A stretch of 64,000 nt of DNA, from positions 124,001 through 188,000 of the forward strand of contig NZ_JBPPLZ010000004.1 of the NCBI RefSeq assembly GCF_051535235.1, read 5' to 3'. Below, in pieces: positions 8,521-17,381 of this stretch. The stretch comes from Nitrobacter sp051535235 (GTDB lineage: Bacteria > Pseudomonadota > Alphaproteobacteria > Rhizobiales > Xanthobacteraceae). A model generated the notes under the pieces. That model made no database searches. It was not told where the DNA came from and worked only from the letters and a program-made list of their open reading frames with translations. The number at the start of each line of letters is the position of its first letter. Within the stretch, counting starts at the first letter, position 1. Position numbers and translations under genes: made by a program.

Positions 8521-10446
8521 ATGACAAGCGACGGTGCAAGTTCAGCCTCGGCGATGCCGGCGGCGAATGGATCCGGTGACGCCCATTCCACGGCCGGGTT
8601 CCAGGCGCTGATGCTGGGCAGCATCGGGGTAGTCTACGGCGACATCGGCACCAGCCCGCTTTACGCGCTGCGGGAGGCGGTCGTTGCCGCCGGTGCGGCA
8701 CGAAAGGGAGCCGACCCCGGCGCCGTGCTGGGCGTGCTCTCGCTGATCCTCTGGGCGCTCATCGTGGTGGTGACGCTGAAATACGTCCTGATCCTGTTGC
8801 GAGCGGACAACCACGGCGAGGGTGGAATCCTGGCGCTGATGGCGCTGGCGCAACGCGCCGCGAGCCGGAGCGGGGCTGTCATCGTGCTGCTCGGCATCAT
8901 CGGCGGCGCGCTGTTCTACGGGGATGCCGTGATTACGCCGGCGCTTTCGGTGCTGTCGGCCATCGAAGGCATCAAGCTGACCACCTCGGCGCTGGACCAC
9001 TATGTCGTCCCGATCACCGTGGTGATCCTGCTGGCGCTGTTTGCGGTTCAGTCGCGGGGAACGGCGCGCGTCGCTGCCTTCTTCGGGCCCGTGATGTGCG
9101 TCTGGTTCGTGATGATCGCGGCAGTCGCCATTCCACAGGTCGCACAACATCCCGAGGTTCTGCTGGCCTTCAATCCGCTTTATGCCATCGGCTTCATGCT
9201 TCATCATGGCATCATCGGGTTCGTCACGCTGGGCGCCGTGTTTCTGGCGGTCACCGGGGCAGAGGCGCTTTATGCCGATCTCGGTCATTTCGGCAAACGG
9301 CCGATTCAGACCGCCTGGCTCGCGATCGTGCTGCCCTCGCTCGTGCTGAACTATCTCGGACAAGGGGCGCTGGTGATCGCCCATCCTGAAACGATCGAAA
9401 ATCCTTTCTTTCTGCTGTTTCCGGCGTGGTCGCTCGTGCCGGTCGTGTTCATGGCCACGATCGCGACGGTGATCGCAAGCCAGGCCGTCATCACCGGCGC
9501 CTATTCGCTGACGCGTCAGGCGACCCAGCTCGGGCTGTTCCCGCGATTTGAAATCCGTCACACCTCGGAAGAGCACTCCGGACAGATCTACATGCCTCGC
9601 GTCAACATGATGCTCGTCGTCAGCGTCGTGCTGCTGGTGCTGCTGTTCCGGTCCTCAAGCGCGCTGGCCTCCGCCTATGGCATTTCCGTCACGGGAACGA
9701 TGGTCGTTACCGCGATGATGGGATTCGTCGTCATCTGGAAGGTCTGGAACTGGCCGGCGCTCGCGGCCGCCGCGCTGATCGCGCCGTTCCTGCTGCTCGA
9801 TCTCACGTTCCTCTCGGCAAATCTGCTGAAGGTCTTCGAGGGCGGCTGGATGCCGCTCGCGCTTGGCGGGGCGGTGATGCTGCTGATGTATACCTGGCGC
9901 CGCGGCAGCCGGCTCTTGTTCGAGAAATCCCGCAAGCTCGAATTTCCGCTGCTCGAACTGGTGGAGATGCTGGAAAAGCGGCCGCCGCACCGGGTGCCCG
10001 GGACCGCCGTGTTTCTGACCAGCGACCCGGGTTTTGCTCCCGCCGCGCTGATGCATAGTCTGAAGCACTACAAGGTGCTTCACGAGAAGAACGTCATTCT
10101 CACCATCGAGACAGCGCAGACGCCGCGTATCGAGCCAAGCGACCGGGTGCGGCTGGAGCAGATCAGCGCCACGTTTTCGCGCGTGACGCTACGCTTCGGC
10201 TTCATGGAAAGTCCCAACGTGCCGAAGGCGCTCGCCATCGCGCGGAAACTCGGCTGGCAGTTCGATATCATGGCGACCTCGTTCTTCCTGTCGCGACGCA
10301 CACTCAAACCGGCGGCACGCTCCGCGATGCCGCTCTGGCAGGACCGCCTGTTCCTCGCGCTGAGCCGCTCAGCCAACGATGCGACCGATTACTTCCAGAT
10401 TCCGACCGGGCGCGTCGTCGAGGTGGGTACGCAAATCAGCATTTAG
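8521..10446 (+). CDS. kup: Kup-family potassium uptake transporter 2
   Basis: Second K+ transporter of the pair, with the same architecture as the upstream copy: GDIGTSPLYALREAV, about twelve helices, and a C-terminal cytoplasmic domain ending DYFQIPTGRVVEVGTQ. The two proteins share nearly identical C-termini (the FMESPNVPK, LAIARKLGWQFDIMATSFF region) but differ in the N-terminal leader and many helices. The start is put at ATG 8521 because GAGGT lies at 8509-8513. ATG 8488 would add 11 residues without a ribosome site. Different expression or affinity of the two copies is possible but not visible. Confidence 0.93.
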   Translation: MTSDGASSASAMPAANGSGDAHSTAGFQALMLGSIGVVYGDIGTSPLYALREAVVAAGAARKGADPGAVLGVLSLILWALIVVVTLKYVLILLRADNHGEGGILALMALAQRAASRSGAVIVLLGIIGGALFYGDAVITPALSVLSAIEGIKLTTSALDHYVVPITVVILLALFAVQSRGTARVAAFFGPVMCVWFVMIAAVAIPQVAQHPEVLLAFNPLYAIGFMLHHGIIGFVTLGAVFLAVTGAEALYADLGHFGKRPIQTAWLAIVLPSLVLNYLGQGALVIAHPETIENPFFLLFPAWSLVPVVFMATIATVIASQAVITGAYSLTRQATQLGLFPRFEIRHTSEEHSGQIYMPRVNMMLVVSVVLLVLLFRSSSALASAYGISVTGTMVVTAMMGFVVIWKVWNWPALAAAALIAPFLLLDLTFLSANLLKVFEGGWMPLALGGAVMLLMYTWRRGSRLLFEKSRKLEFPLLELVEMLEKRPPHRVPGTAVFLTSDPGFAPAALMHSLKHYKVLHEKNVILTIETAQTPRIEPSDRVRLEQISATFSRVTLRFGFMESPNVPKALAIARKLGWQFDIMATSFFLSRRTLKPAARSAMPLWQDRLFLALSRSANDATDYFQIPTGRVVEVGTQISI

Positions 10447-10560
10447 GTGGGTGGCGCTTGATTTTATCGGCCCAAGGGGCGACCTTGACGGCTGGACGAG
10501 CGGGGCCGGCGGTTTCGAACTGGAGCGCGCGTCTGAATGCAAAAGCGCGAGGAGGTTGCG

Positions 10561-10896
10561 TTGGCGGATCAGAATTTTGTCGTTCACGACCTGACGCCGG
10601 AAGAGGTCTCGAAGGGCGTGGCCGAAGGACGCTATCTGCTGGTTGACGTCCGCGAGCCCAACGAGGTCGCGGCGGAGGCCTTTCCGGACGCGGCCGTCGT
10701 TGCCCTGTCGGCCTTCGATCCCAAGGCTATCCCCGATCCGCAAGGCAAGCAGGTGGTGTTCGCCTGCCGCTCGGGCAAACGTTCGGTAACGGCGTCGATG
10801 ATGGCGCAGGCTGACGGCCTTGCCTATGACAAGCATCTCGCCGGCGGGATTCTGGGGTGGAAAGCGGTAGGGCTGCCGACGCGAAGCGGCGGTTGA
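10561..10896 (+). CDS. Rhodanese-domain sulfurtransferase
   Basis: Single rhodanese domain of 111 residues with the active-site loop CRSGKRS, whose Cys would carry persulfide sulfur. Other conserved points are LLVDVREPNE near the start and LAGGILGWKAVGLP at the end. The start is TTG 10561: GAGGAGG (10549-10555) lies exactly five bases before it, while the ATG at 10537 has none. The gene ends 15 bases before the aminotransferase ATG, so the two are probably cotranscribed. The sulfur acceptor is unknown. Confidence 0.85.
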   Translation: MADQNFVVHDLTPEEVSKGVAEGRYLLVDVREPNEVAAEAFPDAAVVALSAFDPKAIPDPQGKQVVFACRSGKRSVTASMMAQADGLAYDKHLAGGILGWKAVGLPTRSGG

Positions 10897-10911
10897 GATT
10901 TGACGCTTTCG

Positions 10912-12066
10912 ATGAACAAGGTCTTCGCGGGCCTTCCAGTCACGATCTTCGAGACGATGTCGCAACTCGCGCGCGACAACGATGCCATCAACCTCGGGCA
11001 GGGTTTTCCCGACGATCCGGGTCCGGAGGATATCCGGCGCGCGGCGGCCGAGGCCGTTCTCGACGGCTACAACCAGTATCCGTCGATGATGGGAATTCCG
11101 CAGTTGCGGCAGGCGATCGCCACGCATTACGGGCACTGGCACCGCTTGTCGCTCGATCCGGCGAGCGAGGTCATGGTCACCTCGGGCGGCACCGAGGCGC
11201 TGACCGCCGCCATCCTCGCCACGGTCGAGCCCGGCGACGAGGTCATCGTCTTTCAGCCGGTGTATGACTCCTATCTTCCGATCATCAGGCAGGCCGGAGG
11301 AATTCCGCGGCTGGTGCGGCTGGAGCCGCCGCACTGGCGATTGACGGAAGACGCGCTTCGCGCCGCCTTCACGCCCAACACGAAAGCGGTTGTCTTCAAC
11401 AATCCGCTCAATCCGGCCGCGGTGGTCTATCCGCGCGAGGACCTGGAATTGCTGGCGCGATTTTGCCAGGAGTTCGACGCGGTCGCGATCTGCGACGAGG
11501 TCTGGGAGCACGTCGTCTTCGACGGCCGCGACCATATCCCGCTGATCACGATTCCCGGAATGCGCGAGCGCACCATCAAGATCGGCTCGGCCGGAAAGAT
11601 ATTTTCGCTGACGGGCTGGAAGGTCGGGTTCGTCTGCGCCGCGCCGCCACTGCTGAAAGTGACCGCGAAGGTGCATCAGTTTCTGACCTTCACGACGCCG
11701 CCCAACCTTCAGGCCGCGGTCGCCCATGGCCTTGCCAAGCCGGATGATTTCTTTCTCGCAATGCGCAGCGATCTGGCGCGCCGCCGCGATCGTCTGACAC
11801 GCGGGCTCGAGGACATCGGATTTCCGGTGCTGGCCTCGCAAGGAACCTATTTCCTGACGGTCGATCTCGCGCCGCTCGGCCTCAATGAAACCGACGAAGC
11901 GTTTTGCAGACGCATCGTGACCGACCACAAGGTCGCGGCGATCCCGGTATCGGCGTTCTACGAACAGGATGCGGTCACCTCGGTCGTGCGATTCTGTTTC
12001 GCCAAGACCGACGCCACGCTCGACAGCGCGCTGGAGCGTTTGTCCGACGCCGTGCACGCTCTTTAG
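10912..12066 (+). CDS. PLP-dependent class I/II aminotransferase
   Basis: Fold-type I aminotransferase of 384 residues, resembling the methionine/kynurenine aminotransferase (YbdL) branch. Seen are INLGQGFPDDPGP near the N-terminus, TSGGTEALTAAI at the cofactor phosphate site, FNNPLNPAAVV with the conserved Asn, CDEVWEHVVFD with the PLP-ring Asp, and the Schiff-base Lys in GSAGKIFSLTGWKVGF. ATG 10912 is taken; a TTG at 10900 is the alternative. The gene follows the rhodanese by 15 bp. The substrate is not determinable from sequence; a sulfur amino acid would fit the neighbour but is inference. Confidence 0.85.
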   Translation: MNKVFAGLPVTIFETMSQLARDNDAINLGQGFPDDPGPEDIRRAAAEAVLDGYNQYPSMMGIPQLRQAIATHYGHWHRLSLDPASEVMVTSGGTEALTAAILATVEPGDEVIVFQPVYDSYLPIIRQAGGIPRLVRLEPPHWRLTEDALRAAFTPNTKAVVFNNPLNPAAVVYPREDLELLARFCQEFDAVAICDEVWEHVVFDGRDHIPLITIPGMRERTIKIGSAGKIFSLTGWKVGFVCAAPPLLKVTAKVHQFLTFTTPPNLQAAVAHGLAKPDDFFLAMRSDLARRRDRLTRGLEDIGFPVLASQGTYFLTVDLAPLGLNETDEAFCRRIVTDHKVAAIPVSAFYEQDAVTSVVRFCFAKTDATLDSALERLSDAVHAL

Positions 12067-12078
12067 GACGGTGCAGCG

Positions 12079-13209
12079 ATGATTCCGAATCGACACATAT
12101 GGCTTTCTCGATACACATCGCTTTGGATTGCCGCTGCGTTCGCACTCGGTTTCGGCGCGGTATCGTCGCGCGCGCACGCGGCCGATCGGGTGGTGAATTT
12201 CTACAACTGGTCGAGCTACATCGCGCCAGGCGTGCTCGATGACTTCACCAGGGAGACCGGCATCAAGGTGGTTTACGACACGTTCGACGCCAACGAGACG
12301 CTGGAGACGCGACTCCTCGCCGGCAAGTCGGGCTACGACGTGGTGGTGCCCACGGCCTATTTCCTGCAGCGACAGATTGGCGCGAATATTTTTCAGAAGC
12401 TCGACAAATCGAAGCTGCCGAATCTCGCCAATGCGTGGCCGGCGGTGACGGCGAAACTCGCGGTCTACGATCCCGGCAACCGATACGCCGCGAACTACAT
12501 GTGGGGAACGACCGGCATCGGCTACAACGTCAAAGCCGTGCAGCGCATCCTTGGACCCGGGGGCAAGATCGATAGCTGGGATATCGTCTTCGATCCGGAC
12601 AAGCTCGAGAGGTTCAAGGATTGCGGCGTCCAGATGCTCGATTCCGCCGACGATATCCTGCCGGCGGCATTGAACTATCTCGGCCTCGATCCGAATTCCA
12701 TCGCATCCGCCGATCTTGAACGCGCGGCTGCCCTTGTCAGCAAGGTGACGCCCTTTGTCAGGAAGTTTCATTCCTCGGAATATCTGAACAGCCTCGCCAC
12801 CGGCGAGATCTGCCTCGTCGTCGGTTGGTCCGGCGATATCAAGCAGGCGCAGAGCCGCGCGGCCGAAACCAAAAACGGCGTCGAGATCGGTTATGCGATT
12901 CCGAAAGAGGGTGCGCAGATGTTCTTCGACAATCTCGCGATCCCGGCGGATGCGAAGAACGTCACGGAGGCCTATGAGCTGATCAACTACCTCTATCGGC
13001 CCGACGTGGCGGCGAAGAATTCCGATTTCCTGTCGTATGCCAATGGCAATCTGGCGAGCCAGAAGTTGATTGATCCGAAAATCTTCAACGACAAGACGAT
13101 CTATCCAGACGAGGCCACGATGAAGCGGCTGTTCGTCATCACCGCGCGCAACCCCGCCACCCAGCGCATGATCAACCGGCTCTGGACACGGGTAAAGACC
13201 GGGCGGTGA
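12079..13209 (+). CDS. PotF-like polyamine ABC transporter substrate-binding protein (orphan)
   Basis: 376-residue periplasmic binding protein. A signal peptide (hydrophobic stretch, likely cut after AHA near residue 35) leads into VVNFYNWSSYIAPGVLDDF, the hallmark of PotD/PotF proteins. Further marks are TFDANETLETRLLAGKSGYDVVVP and FFDNLAIPADAKN. The family binds putrescine or spermidine for import. No permease or ATPase genes are adjacent, so it must work with a transporter encoded elsewhere or act in sensing. It follows the aminotransferase by 12 bp and may belong to the same transcript. Confidence 0.88.
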   Translation: MIPNRHIWLSRYTSLWIAAAFALGFGAVSSRAHAADRVVNFYNWSSYIAPGVLDDFTRETGIKVVYDTFDANETLETRLLAGKSGYDVVVPTAYFLQRQIGANIFQKLDKSKLPNLANAWPAVTAKLAVYDPGNRYAANYMWGTTGIGYNVKAVQRILGPGGKIDSWDIVFDPDKLERFKDCGVQMLDSADDILPAALNYLGLDPNSIASADLERAAALVSKVTPFVRKFHSSEYLNSLATGEICLVVGWSGDIKQAQSRAAETKNGVEIGYAIPKEGAQMFFDNLAIPADAKNVTEAYELINYLYRPDVAAKNSDFLSYANGNLASQKLIDPKIFNDKTIYPDEATMKRLFVITARNPATQRMINRLWTRVKTGR

Positions 13210-13247
13210 GCGCCGCCACGACGACGAGATGACCGCGATTCTGATCC

Positions 13248-13336
13248 GTCATGGCCCGGCCTCGTCCCGGCCATCCCCGTCTTTTTCGTAGAACCGATGC
13301 CAAGACGTGAATGCCCGCAACAAGTGCGGGCATGAC
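13248..13336. repeat. Family C palindromic repeat, copy 2
   Basis: About 90 bp between the convergent potF-like and lpxXL genes, bounded by GTCATGGC on the left and CATGAC on the right. Internal GC-rich complementary blocks (CCCGGCC/GGCC; GCCCGC/GCGGGC) can form hairpins. It is the extended version of the 2704-2730 palindrome and probably serves as a terminator. Confidence 0.7.
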
Positions 13337-13372
13337 GATGCGCGGCACGATTCAACCAGATCGGTTTGTGCT

Positions 13373-14305
13373 CTACCGCCAGCGGCGGTGCAGCCACAGC
13401 CATTGATCCGGATATTCGCGGATCCAGCCTTCGATCACCGAGGTGACAGCCTGCATCGTGCCCTGCACATCGATGTCGCCGTTCGCATCGCGCACCGGCG
13501 CGATCTCCTCAGACAGTTCGGCGCGGAAGCGATGGCCGGGCAGGCGGATGATGCGCACGCCGTGGATCGGACATTCGATCTGCCGCAGCAGGCGCGCCAG
13601 CATCGGGTTAGCCTTGGTCTTGCGTCCGAAGAACGTGACGTCGACGCCGTTTGTCAGGTACTGGTCGACCAGCATGGCGACGTGCTGGCCGCTTTGCAGC
13701 GCGTGCGCCAGCTTGAACGGGGCGTCGCGGCCGGCCGGGATCAGCGTGCCCATGTTGACCGAGCGCATCTGCTCGATCACGCGGTCGGCCGATGCGATAT
13801 TGGGCCTGCGATACAGCACCGCCGCGTCGAGTCCGTGTGCGACGGCGGCGACAGCCGGGAGTTCCCAGTTGCCGAGATGGCTTGCGAAGATCAGCGCGGG
13901 CTTGCCGTCGTCGCGCAGCCGCTCAAACAGCTTCTGGCTCTTTGGTTCGATTTCGATGCGGCCGTTTCCAAGGCGCTCAGGATCAAGATCCCAGATGTGA
14001 TCGAGATGGGCGAACTCCGCGCCGATGCGTCCGAGATTGTCCCACACCCCAGCGAGTATGGTCTCGATCTCCTCCGGCGACTTTTCGGGGAACGCAGCGG
14101 CCAGGTTGGCGCGACCGATCTTCTGCTCGCGCAGCATCGGTCCGATCTTCTGCGTGATGCGGCCGAACAGGTTCGCTGTCTTGATCGGGTCGAAATAACG
14201 CGTCGTGCGCAACAGGGCGATCGTCAGTGTCCCGATCATGGCTGCGCCCACGGGTTTGATCGCGTCGCGCAGCCGCGCGCGGGTTCGAAGCAGGAGGCGG
14301 CGCAT
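13373..14305 (-). CDS. lpxXL: Lipid A acyltransferase, LpxXL-like
   Basis: 310-residue member of the LpxL/HtrB family, inner-membrane enzymes that transfer an acyl chain from ACP to lipid A. The catalytic motif is SHLGNWELPA at about residue 140-150. The substrate region ALQSGQHVAMLVDQYLTNG and the C-terminal PDQWLWLHRRWR are typical. Its place at the end of the acpXL cluster argues that it adds the very long chain from AcpXL; that assignment rests on known rhizobial clusters. No clear ribosome site precedes ATG 14305, so the start is less certain than the function. Confidence 0.88.
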   Translation of the reverse strand: MRRLLLRTRARLRDAIKPVGAAMIGTLTIALLRTTRYFDPIKTANLFGRITQKIGPMLREQKIGRANLAAAFPEKSPEEIETILAGVWDNLGRIGAEFAHLDHIWDLDPERLGNGRIEIEPKSQKLFERLRDDGKPALIFASHLGNWELPAVAAVAHGLDAAVLYRRPNIASADRVIEQMRSVNMGTLIPAGRDAPFKLAHALQSGQHVAMLVDQYLTNGVDVTFFGRKTKANPMLARLLRQIECPIHGVRIIRLPGHRFRAELSEEIAPVRDANGDIDVQGTMQAVTSVIEGWIREYPDQWLWLHRRWR

Positions 14306-14392
14306 CAGGAAACGATCGCGATGATGCTCGGCGGGCGCTTTGGACGCGCCAGGACGTCAGCACACCAGGCAAGGATCCGCCGCACCGCGCCG

Positions 14393-15673
14393 TCAGACCG
14401 GTTCGCGCGTCAGGATCAGCGACGCGTTCTGACCGCCGAAACCGAACGAGTTCGACATCACCGTGGTGACGCGCGCATCGCGGGCCGCGTTGGGAACGAC
14501 ATCGAACGGGATCGCCGGGTCCGGCACATCATAGTTGATGGTCGGCGGAATGCGCTGATGCTCCAGCGTCAGGAGCGAGAACACCGCTTCGACGGCGCCC
14601 GCCGCCGAGAGGGTGTGTCCGACCATGGATTTGTTCGATGAAACCGGGATCTGCTTGGCGCGCTCGCCGAACACGGACGAGATGCCGAGATATTCCATCT
14701 TGTCGTTTTCCGGCGTGCCGGTACCGTGCGCATTGATGTAGTCGATCTGCTCGATGGTCACGCCGGCATCCGCCAGCGCATTGCGGACGCATCCGATGAT
14801 CGGCTTGCCGTCGGGACTCGAGCGCGTGCGGTGGAACGAGTCCGCCAGTTCGCCGCATCCCGCCATGATTCCGAGGATCTTCGCGCCGCGCGCGGTCGCC
14901 GCTTCATAGTTTTCGAGAACCAGCGCGCCCGCGCCCTCGGCCATCACGAAGCCGTCGCGGTTTTTGGCGAACGGCCGGACCGCGGCGTGCGGAGGATCGT
15001 TGTGCGTCGACAGTGCCGACAGCAGCGAGAACCGGATCAGCGCTTCGGGATTGACCGAGCCGTCGGTTGCGACGCATAGCGCAGCGTCGGCTTCGCCGCG
15101 GCGGATCGCTTCGACGCCGAGTTGAATTGCGGTCGCTCCAGATGCGCAAGCCGTCGAGAGTGATATGGGCGAGCCCTTGGTGCCGAAGGTTTCGGCGAGA
15201 TGATCGGCGACGGAGCCGAACAGGAAACGGCGGTGATACGTCTTGAATGCGCCGCCGCCGCTGACCCGCAGCATCTGGTCGTAGTCGATCTCGGTATCCG
15301 TACCGATGACGCGGCCGAGTTCGTGACGCTGCGGCCATTCGAGTTCGACCGGAGCGACGGCAAGAAACAGCGGGCCCGGAAAATCGCCGGCGCGTCCGAT
15401 GCCCGCCTGCGCGACGGCCTCCTCGGTCGCAAGGTCCGCGAGACGCTCCGAGAGGTCGGTCGAGGAGAACGGTTCGACGGGAACGAAATCGACGGCGCCA
15501 GCCATCGTGGTTCTCAGGCCCTCGGTCGGGAAGCGGGTGATGGTCCTGATGCCGGATTCGCCTGCGCACAGCCTGGCCCAGTTGTCGGCTTTGCCCGCGC
15601 CGAGAGACGTCACGACGCCCATGCCGGTGACGACGACGACGGGTCTGCCGGATTTATCGCGCATTGCGGTCAT
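14393..15673 (-). CDS. fabF1XL: Beta-ketoacyl-ACP synthase, catalytic subunit (FabF1XL)
   Basis: 426-residue ketosynthase with all three catalytic elements: Cys176 in STACASGATA, His in NAHGTGTPEND, and His in NKSMVGHTLSAAG. It condenses malonyl-ACP with a growing chain; the cluster indicates very-long-chain (about C28) synthesis on AcpXL. A GGGGGA ribosome site precedes ATG 15673. The neighbour fabF2, 26 bp upstream, encodes a ketosynthase-fold protein without the catalytic Cys, so this subunit probably supplies the chemistry of a heterodimer. The latter point is inference. Confidence 0.92.
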   Translation of the reverse strand: MTAMRDKSGRPVVVVTGMGVVTSLGAGKADNWARLCAGESGIRTITRFPTEGLRTTMAGAVDFVPVEPFSSTDLSERLADLATEEAVAQAGIGRAGDFPGPLFLAVAPVELEWPQRHELGRVIGTDTEIDYDQMLRVSGGGAFKTYHRRFLFGSVADHLAETFGTKGSPISLSTACASGATAIQLGVEAIRRGEADAALCVATDGSVNPEALIRFSLLSALSTHNDPPHAAVRPFAKNRDGFVMAEGAGALVLENYEAATARGAKILGIMAGCGELADSFHRTRSSPDGKPIIGCVRNALADAGVTIEQIDYINAHGTGTPENDKMEYLGISSVFGERAKQIPVSSNKSMVGHTLSAAGAVEAVFSLLTLEHQRIPPTINYDVPDPAIPFDVVPNAARDARVTTVMSNSFGFGGQNASLILTREPV

Positions 15674-15699
15674 GTTTTCCCCCGTCGAATGAGCCCGGT

Positions 15700-16905
15700 T
15701 CAGCGGATCGCTTCGACCAGCGCCATGCCTTCGCCGCGCCAGTGACCGGCTCCGATCACGACAATCTGGGCCGGCGGCGCGGCCATATCAATCTCCTGAT
15801 CCGATGAATCGTCCGGCGCGAACAACGTTCCGCGCGACAGCGACAACGCGGCGACCGCCAGTCCGAGCGGAAACTGCGCCTCCAGGGTGTGGCCGAACAT
15901 CGTTCCGGTGGCGCGGACCGGAATGTCCGGATGGGCGCGAAGGAAGGCGCGCTCTTCGGAGGTAACCGGCTCGGCGCCGGTGGCGCCGGTGATGATCGCG
16001 GTCGCTTCCGTGGGGTTGCCGAGCTTGGACCACAACGATTCCAGCGTCGAGGTGACCTCGCCCGGGCGTTTGCGCCGTGCATGGTCGGCGACGATGCTGG
16101 TCAGGCGCGCAAACGGCTTCGCGCCGCGGGCTTCGGCATGGGCGCGGGATTCGATCACCAGAAAAGCGCCGCCGGATCCGAGCGCGAACCCGCTGCTCTG
16201 CTTACGCATCCAGACCGGTGCGAATTTTTCCTTCAGGTTGAAGTCGCCGAATTCGTAGAGCAGGAGCAGGTCCTTGCGCTCGCCATTGTGAGCGGCGCCG
16301 ACGAGCGCGATGTCACTCTGGCCGGCGGCGATCCGAGCCAGCGCGATGCGCACCGCATCGACGCCGGCGGCTTCCTCGCCCATGAAGGTGCGCGACGAGC
16401 CGGTCACGCCGTGGACGATGGCGATGTTGCCGGCGAGAAGGTTGGACAGTTGCGCCAGAAAGAGCGTCGGCCTCAACTCGTTCATCAGCCGTTCGTTGAG
16501 AAAGCCGGGCGCGGCGTTGCCCTTGGCCTCGGCGTTCAGAATTCCGGCGTCGACGACGAGGTCGCGTTCGCCGCCGCCGGCGGCGACGATCATGTCCATT
16601 CGCGACAGGATATCCGTGTTGCCTTTGACGCCGGCGGAATCCAGCGCCAGTCCGGCCGCGTATGTGCCGATGCGTTGCCAAGCCTCCATCTGGCGCTGGT
16701 CGCCCTTTTTCGGAATCTGCGCGTCGAAGTTGACGGGCGCCAGCGGATGAACGACGTAAGGCGCGAAGCCCTTCTCGTCGGCGTTGATCCGACGCTGGCT
16801 CAACGCGTCCCAATGCGCGTCGAGACCCTCGCCGAGCGAGGTGGCAAGACCGATGCCGGTGATCCAGGCTTCGATCGGCTTGGAGCGCGATGATGTCTCA
16901 GCCAT
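15700..16905 (-). CDS. fabF2XL: Ketosynthase-fold protein lacking active-site Cys (FabF2XL)
   Basis: 401-residue thiolase-fold protein with ketosynthase landmarks at both ends (WITGIGLATSLGEGLDAHW; GTMFGHTLEAQFPLG). The active-site Cys is missing. Aligning MGEEAAGVDAVRIAL with the TACASGATAIQL of FabF1 puts Glu178 at the Cys position (codon 16372-16374). The HGTGT histidine is also replaced (TGATGAEP), while the later GH is kept. This resembles the chain-length-factor subunits of type II polyketide synthases, where the same Cys is replaced and the EAAG segment reads QAAG. It overlaps fabZ by 8 bp. A non-catalytic, length-setting role is inferred. Confidence 0.85.
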   Translation of the reverse strand: MAETSSRSKPIEAWITGIGLATSLGEGLDAHWDALSQRRINADEKGFAPYVVHPLAPVNFDAQIPKKGDQRQMEAWQRIGTYAAGLALDSAGVKGNTDILSRMDMIVAAGGGERDLVVDAGILNAEAKGNAAPGFLNERLMNELRPTLFLAQLSNLLAGNIAIVHGVTGSSRTFMGEEAAGVDAVRIALARIAAGQSDIALVGAAHNGERKDLLLLYEFGDFNLKEKFAPVWMRKQSSGFALGSGGAFLVIESRAHAEARGAKPFARLTSIVADHARRKRPGEVTSTLESLWSKLGNPTEATAIITGATGAEPVTSEERAFLRAHPDIPVRATGTMFGHTLEAQFPLGLAVAALSLSRGTLFAPDDSSDQEIDMAAPPAQIVVIGAGHWRGEGMALVEAIR

Positions 16906-17371
16906 GCGCGATCATCTGCTGCGGAAATCCGATGCGGCCAGCCATGGCCTCCATGTGGCCGCGCAAATCCGCGTTCGGGAAGGCGGCGATGCCGAACGTG
17001 ATCGTCGCGTTGCACCGCGGTTTGCCGCCGACGCTGACTTTGGCCTGGGTCACGGCGTAGCCGGACCCTTCGTGAACGACATTTGCCTCGACGTTCAGGA
17101 GTTCGCCGGGAGTCACAAACGTTCGCATTTTTGCTTCCTTGACCGCGGCGAGGAATGGCATGCGCTCGAACTTCATCAGCGCGATCAGCAACCAGCCCGA
17201 CGCCTGCGCCATCGACTCGATCAGCAGAACGCCCGGCATCAGTGGATATCCGGGGAAGTGACCCTCGAAGACCGTGCTTTGCTGAGGCACCTGGGCCTCA
17301 ACCGCGATCGTTTTCCTGCCTATATCGAGGTCGGCAATGCGGTCGATCAGGTGAAAGTAGGCGAGATCCAT
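16898..17371 (-). CDS. fabZ: 3-hydroxyacyl-ACP dehydratase, FabZ-like
   Basis: 157-residue single hot-dog domain. The catalytic helix motif EGHFPGYPLMPGVLLIESMAQASG (about residues 36-59, given here by its core) contains the His of GHFP and the acid of LIESMAQ. It dehydrates 3-hydroxyacyl-ACP during chain elongation; here presumably the intermediates on AcpXL. Its 3' end overlaps fabF2 by 8 bp and acpXL lies 10 bp upstream, so the operon is tightly packed. Confidence 0.92.
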   Translation of the reverse strand: MDLAYFHLIDRIADLDIGRKTIAVEAQVPQQSTVFEGHFPGYPLMPGVLLIESMAQASGWLLIALMKFERMPFLAAVKEAKMRTFVTPGELLNVEANVVHEGSGYAVTQAKVSVGGKPRCNATITFGIAAFPNADLRGHMEAMAGRIGFPQQMIAHG

Positions 17372-17381
17372 GGCCGCGCGA

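Noticed and set aside
10369..12771. An 800-codon minus-strand frame over the rhodanese, aminotransferase and PotF-like genes
   Set aside because: It lies opposite three recognised genes, has no motif and no ribosome site; an antisense shadow.
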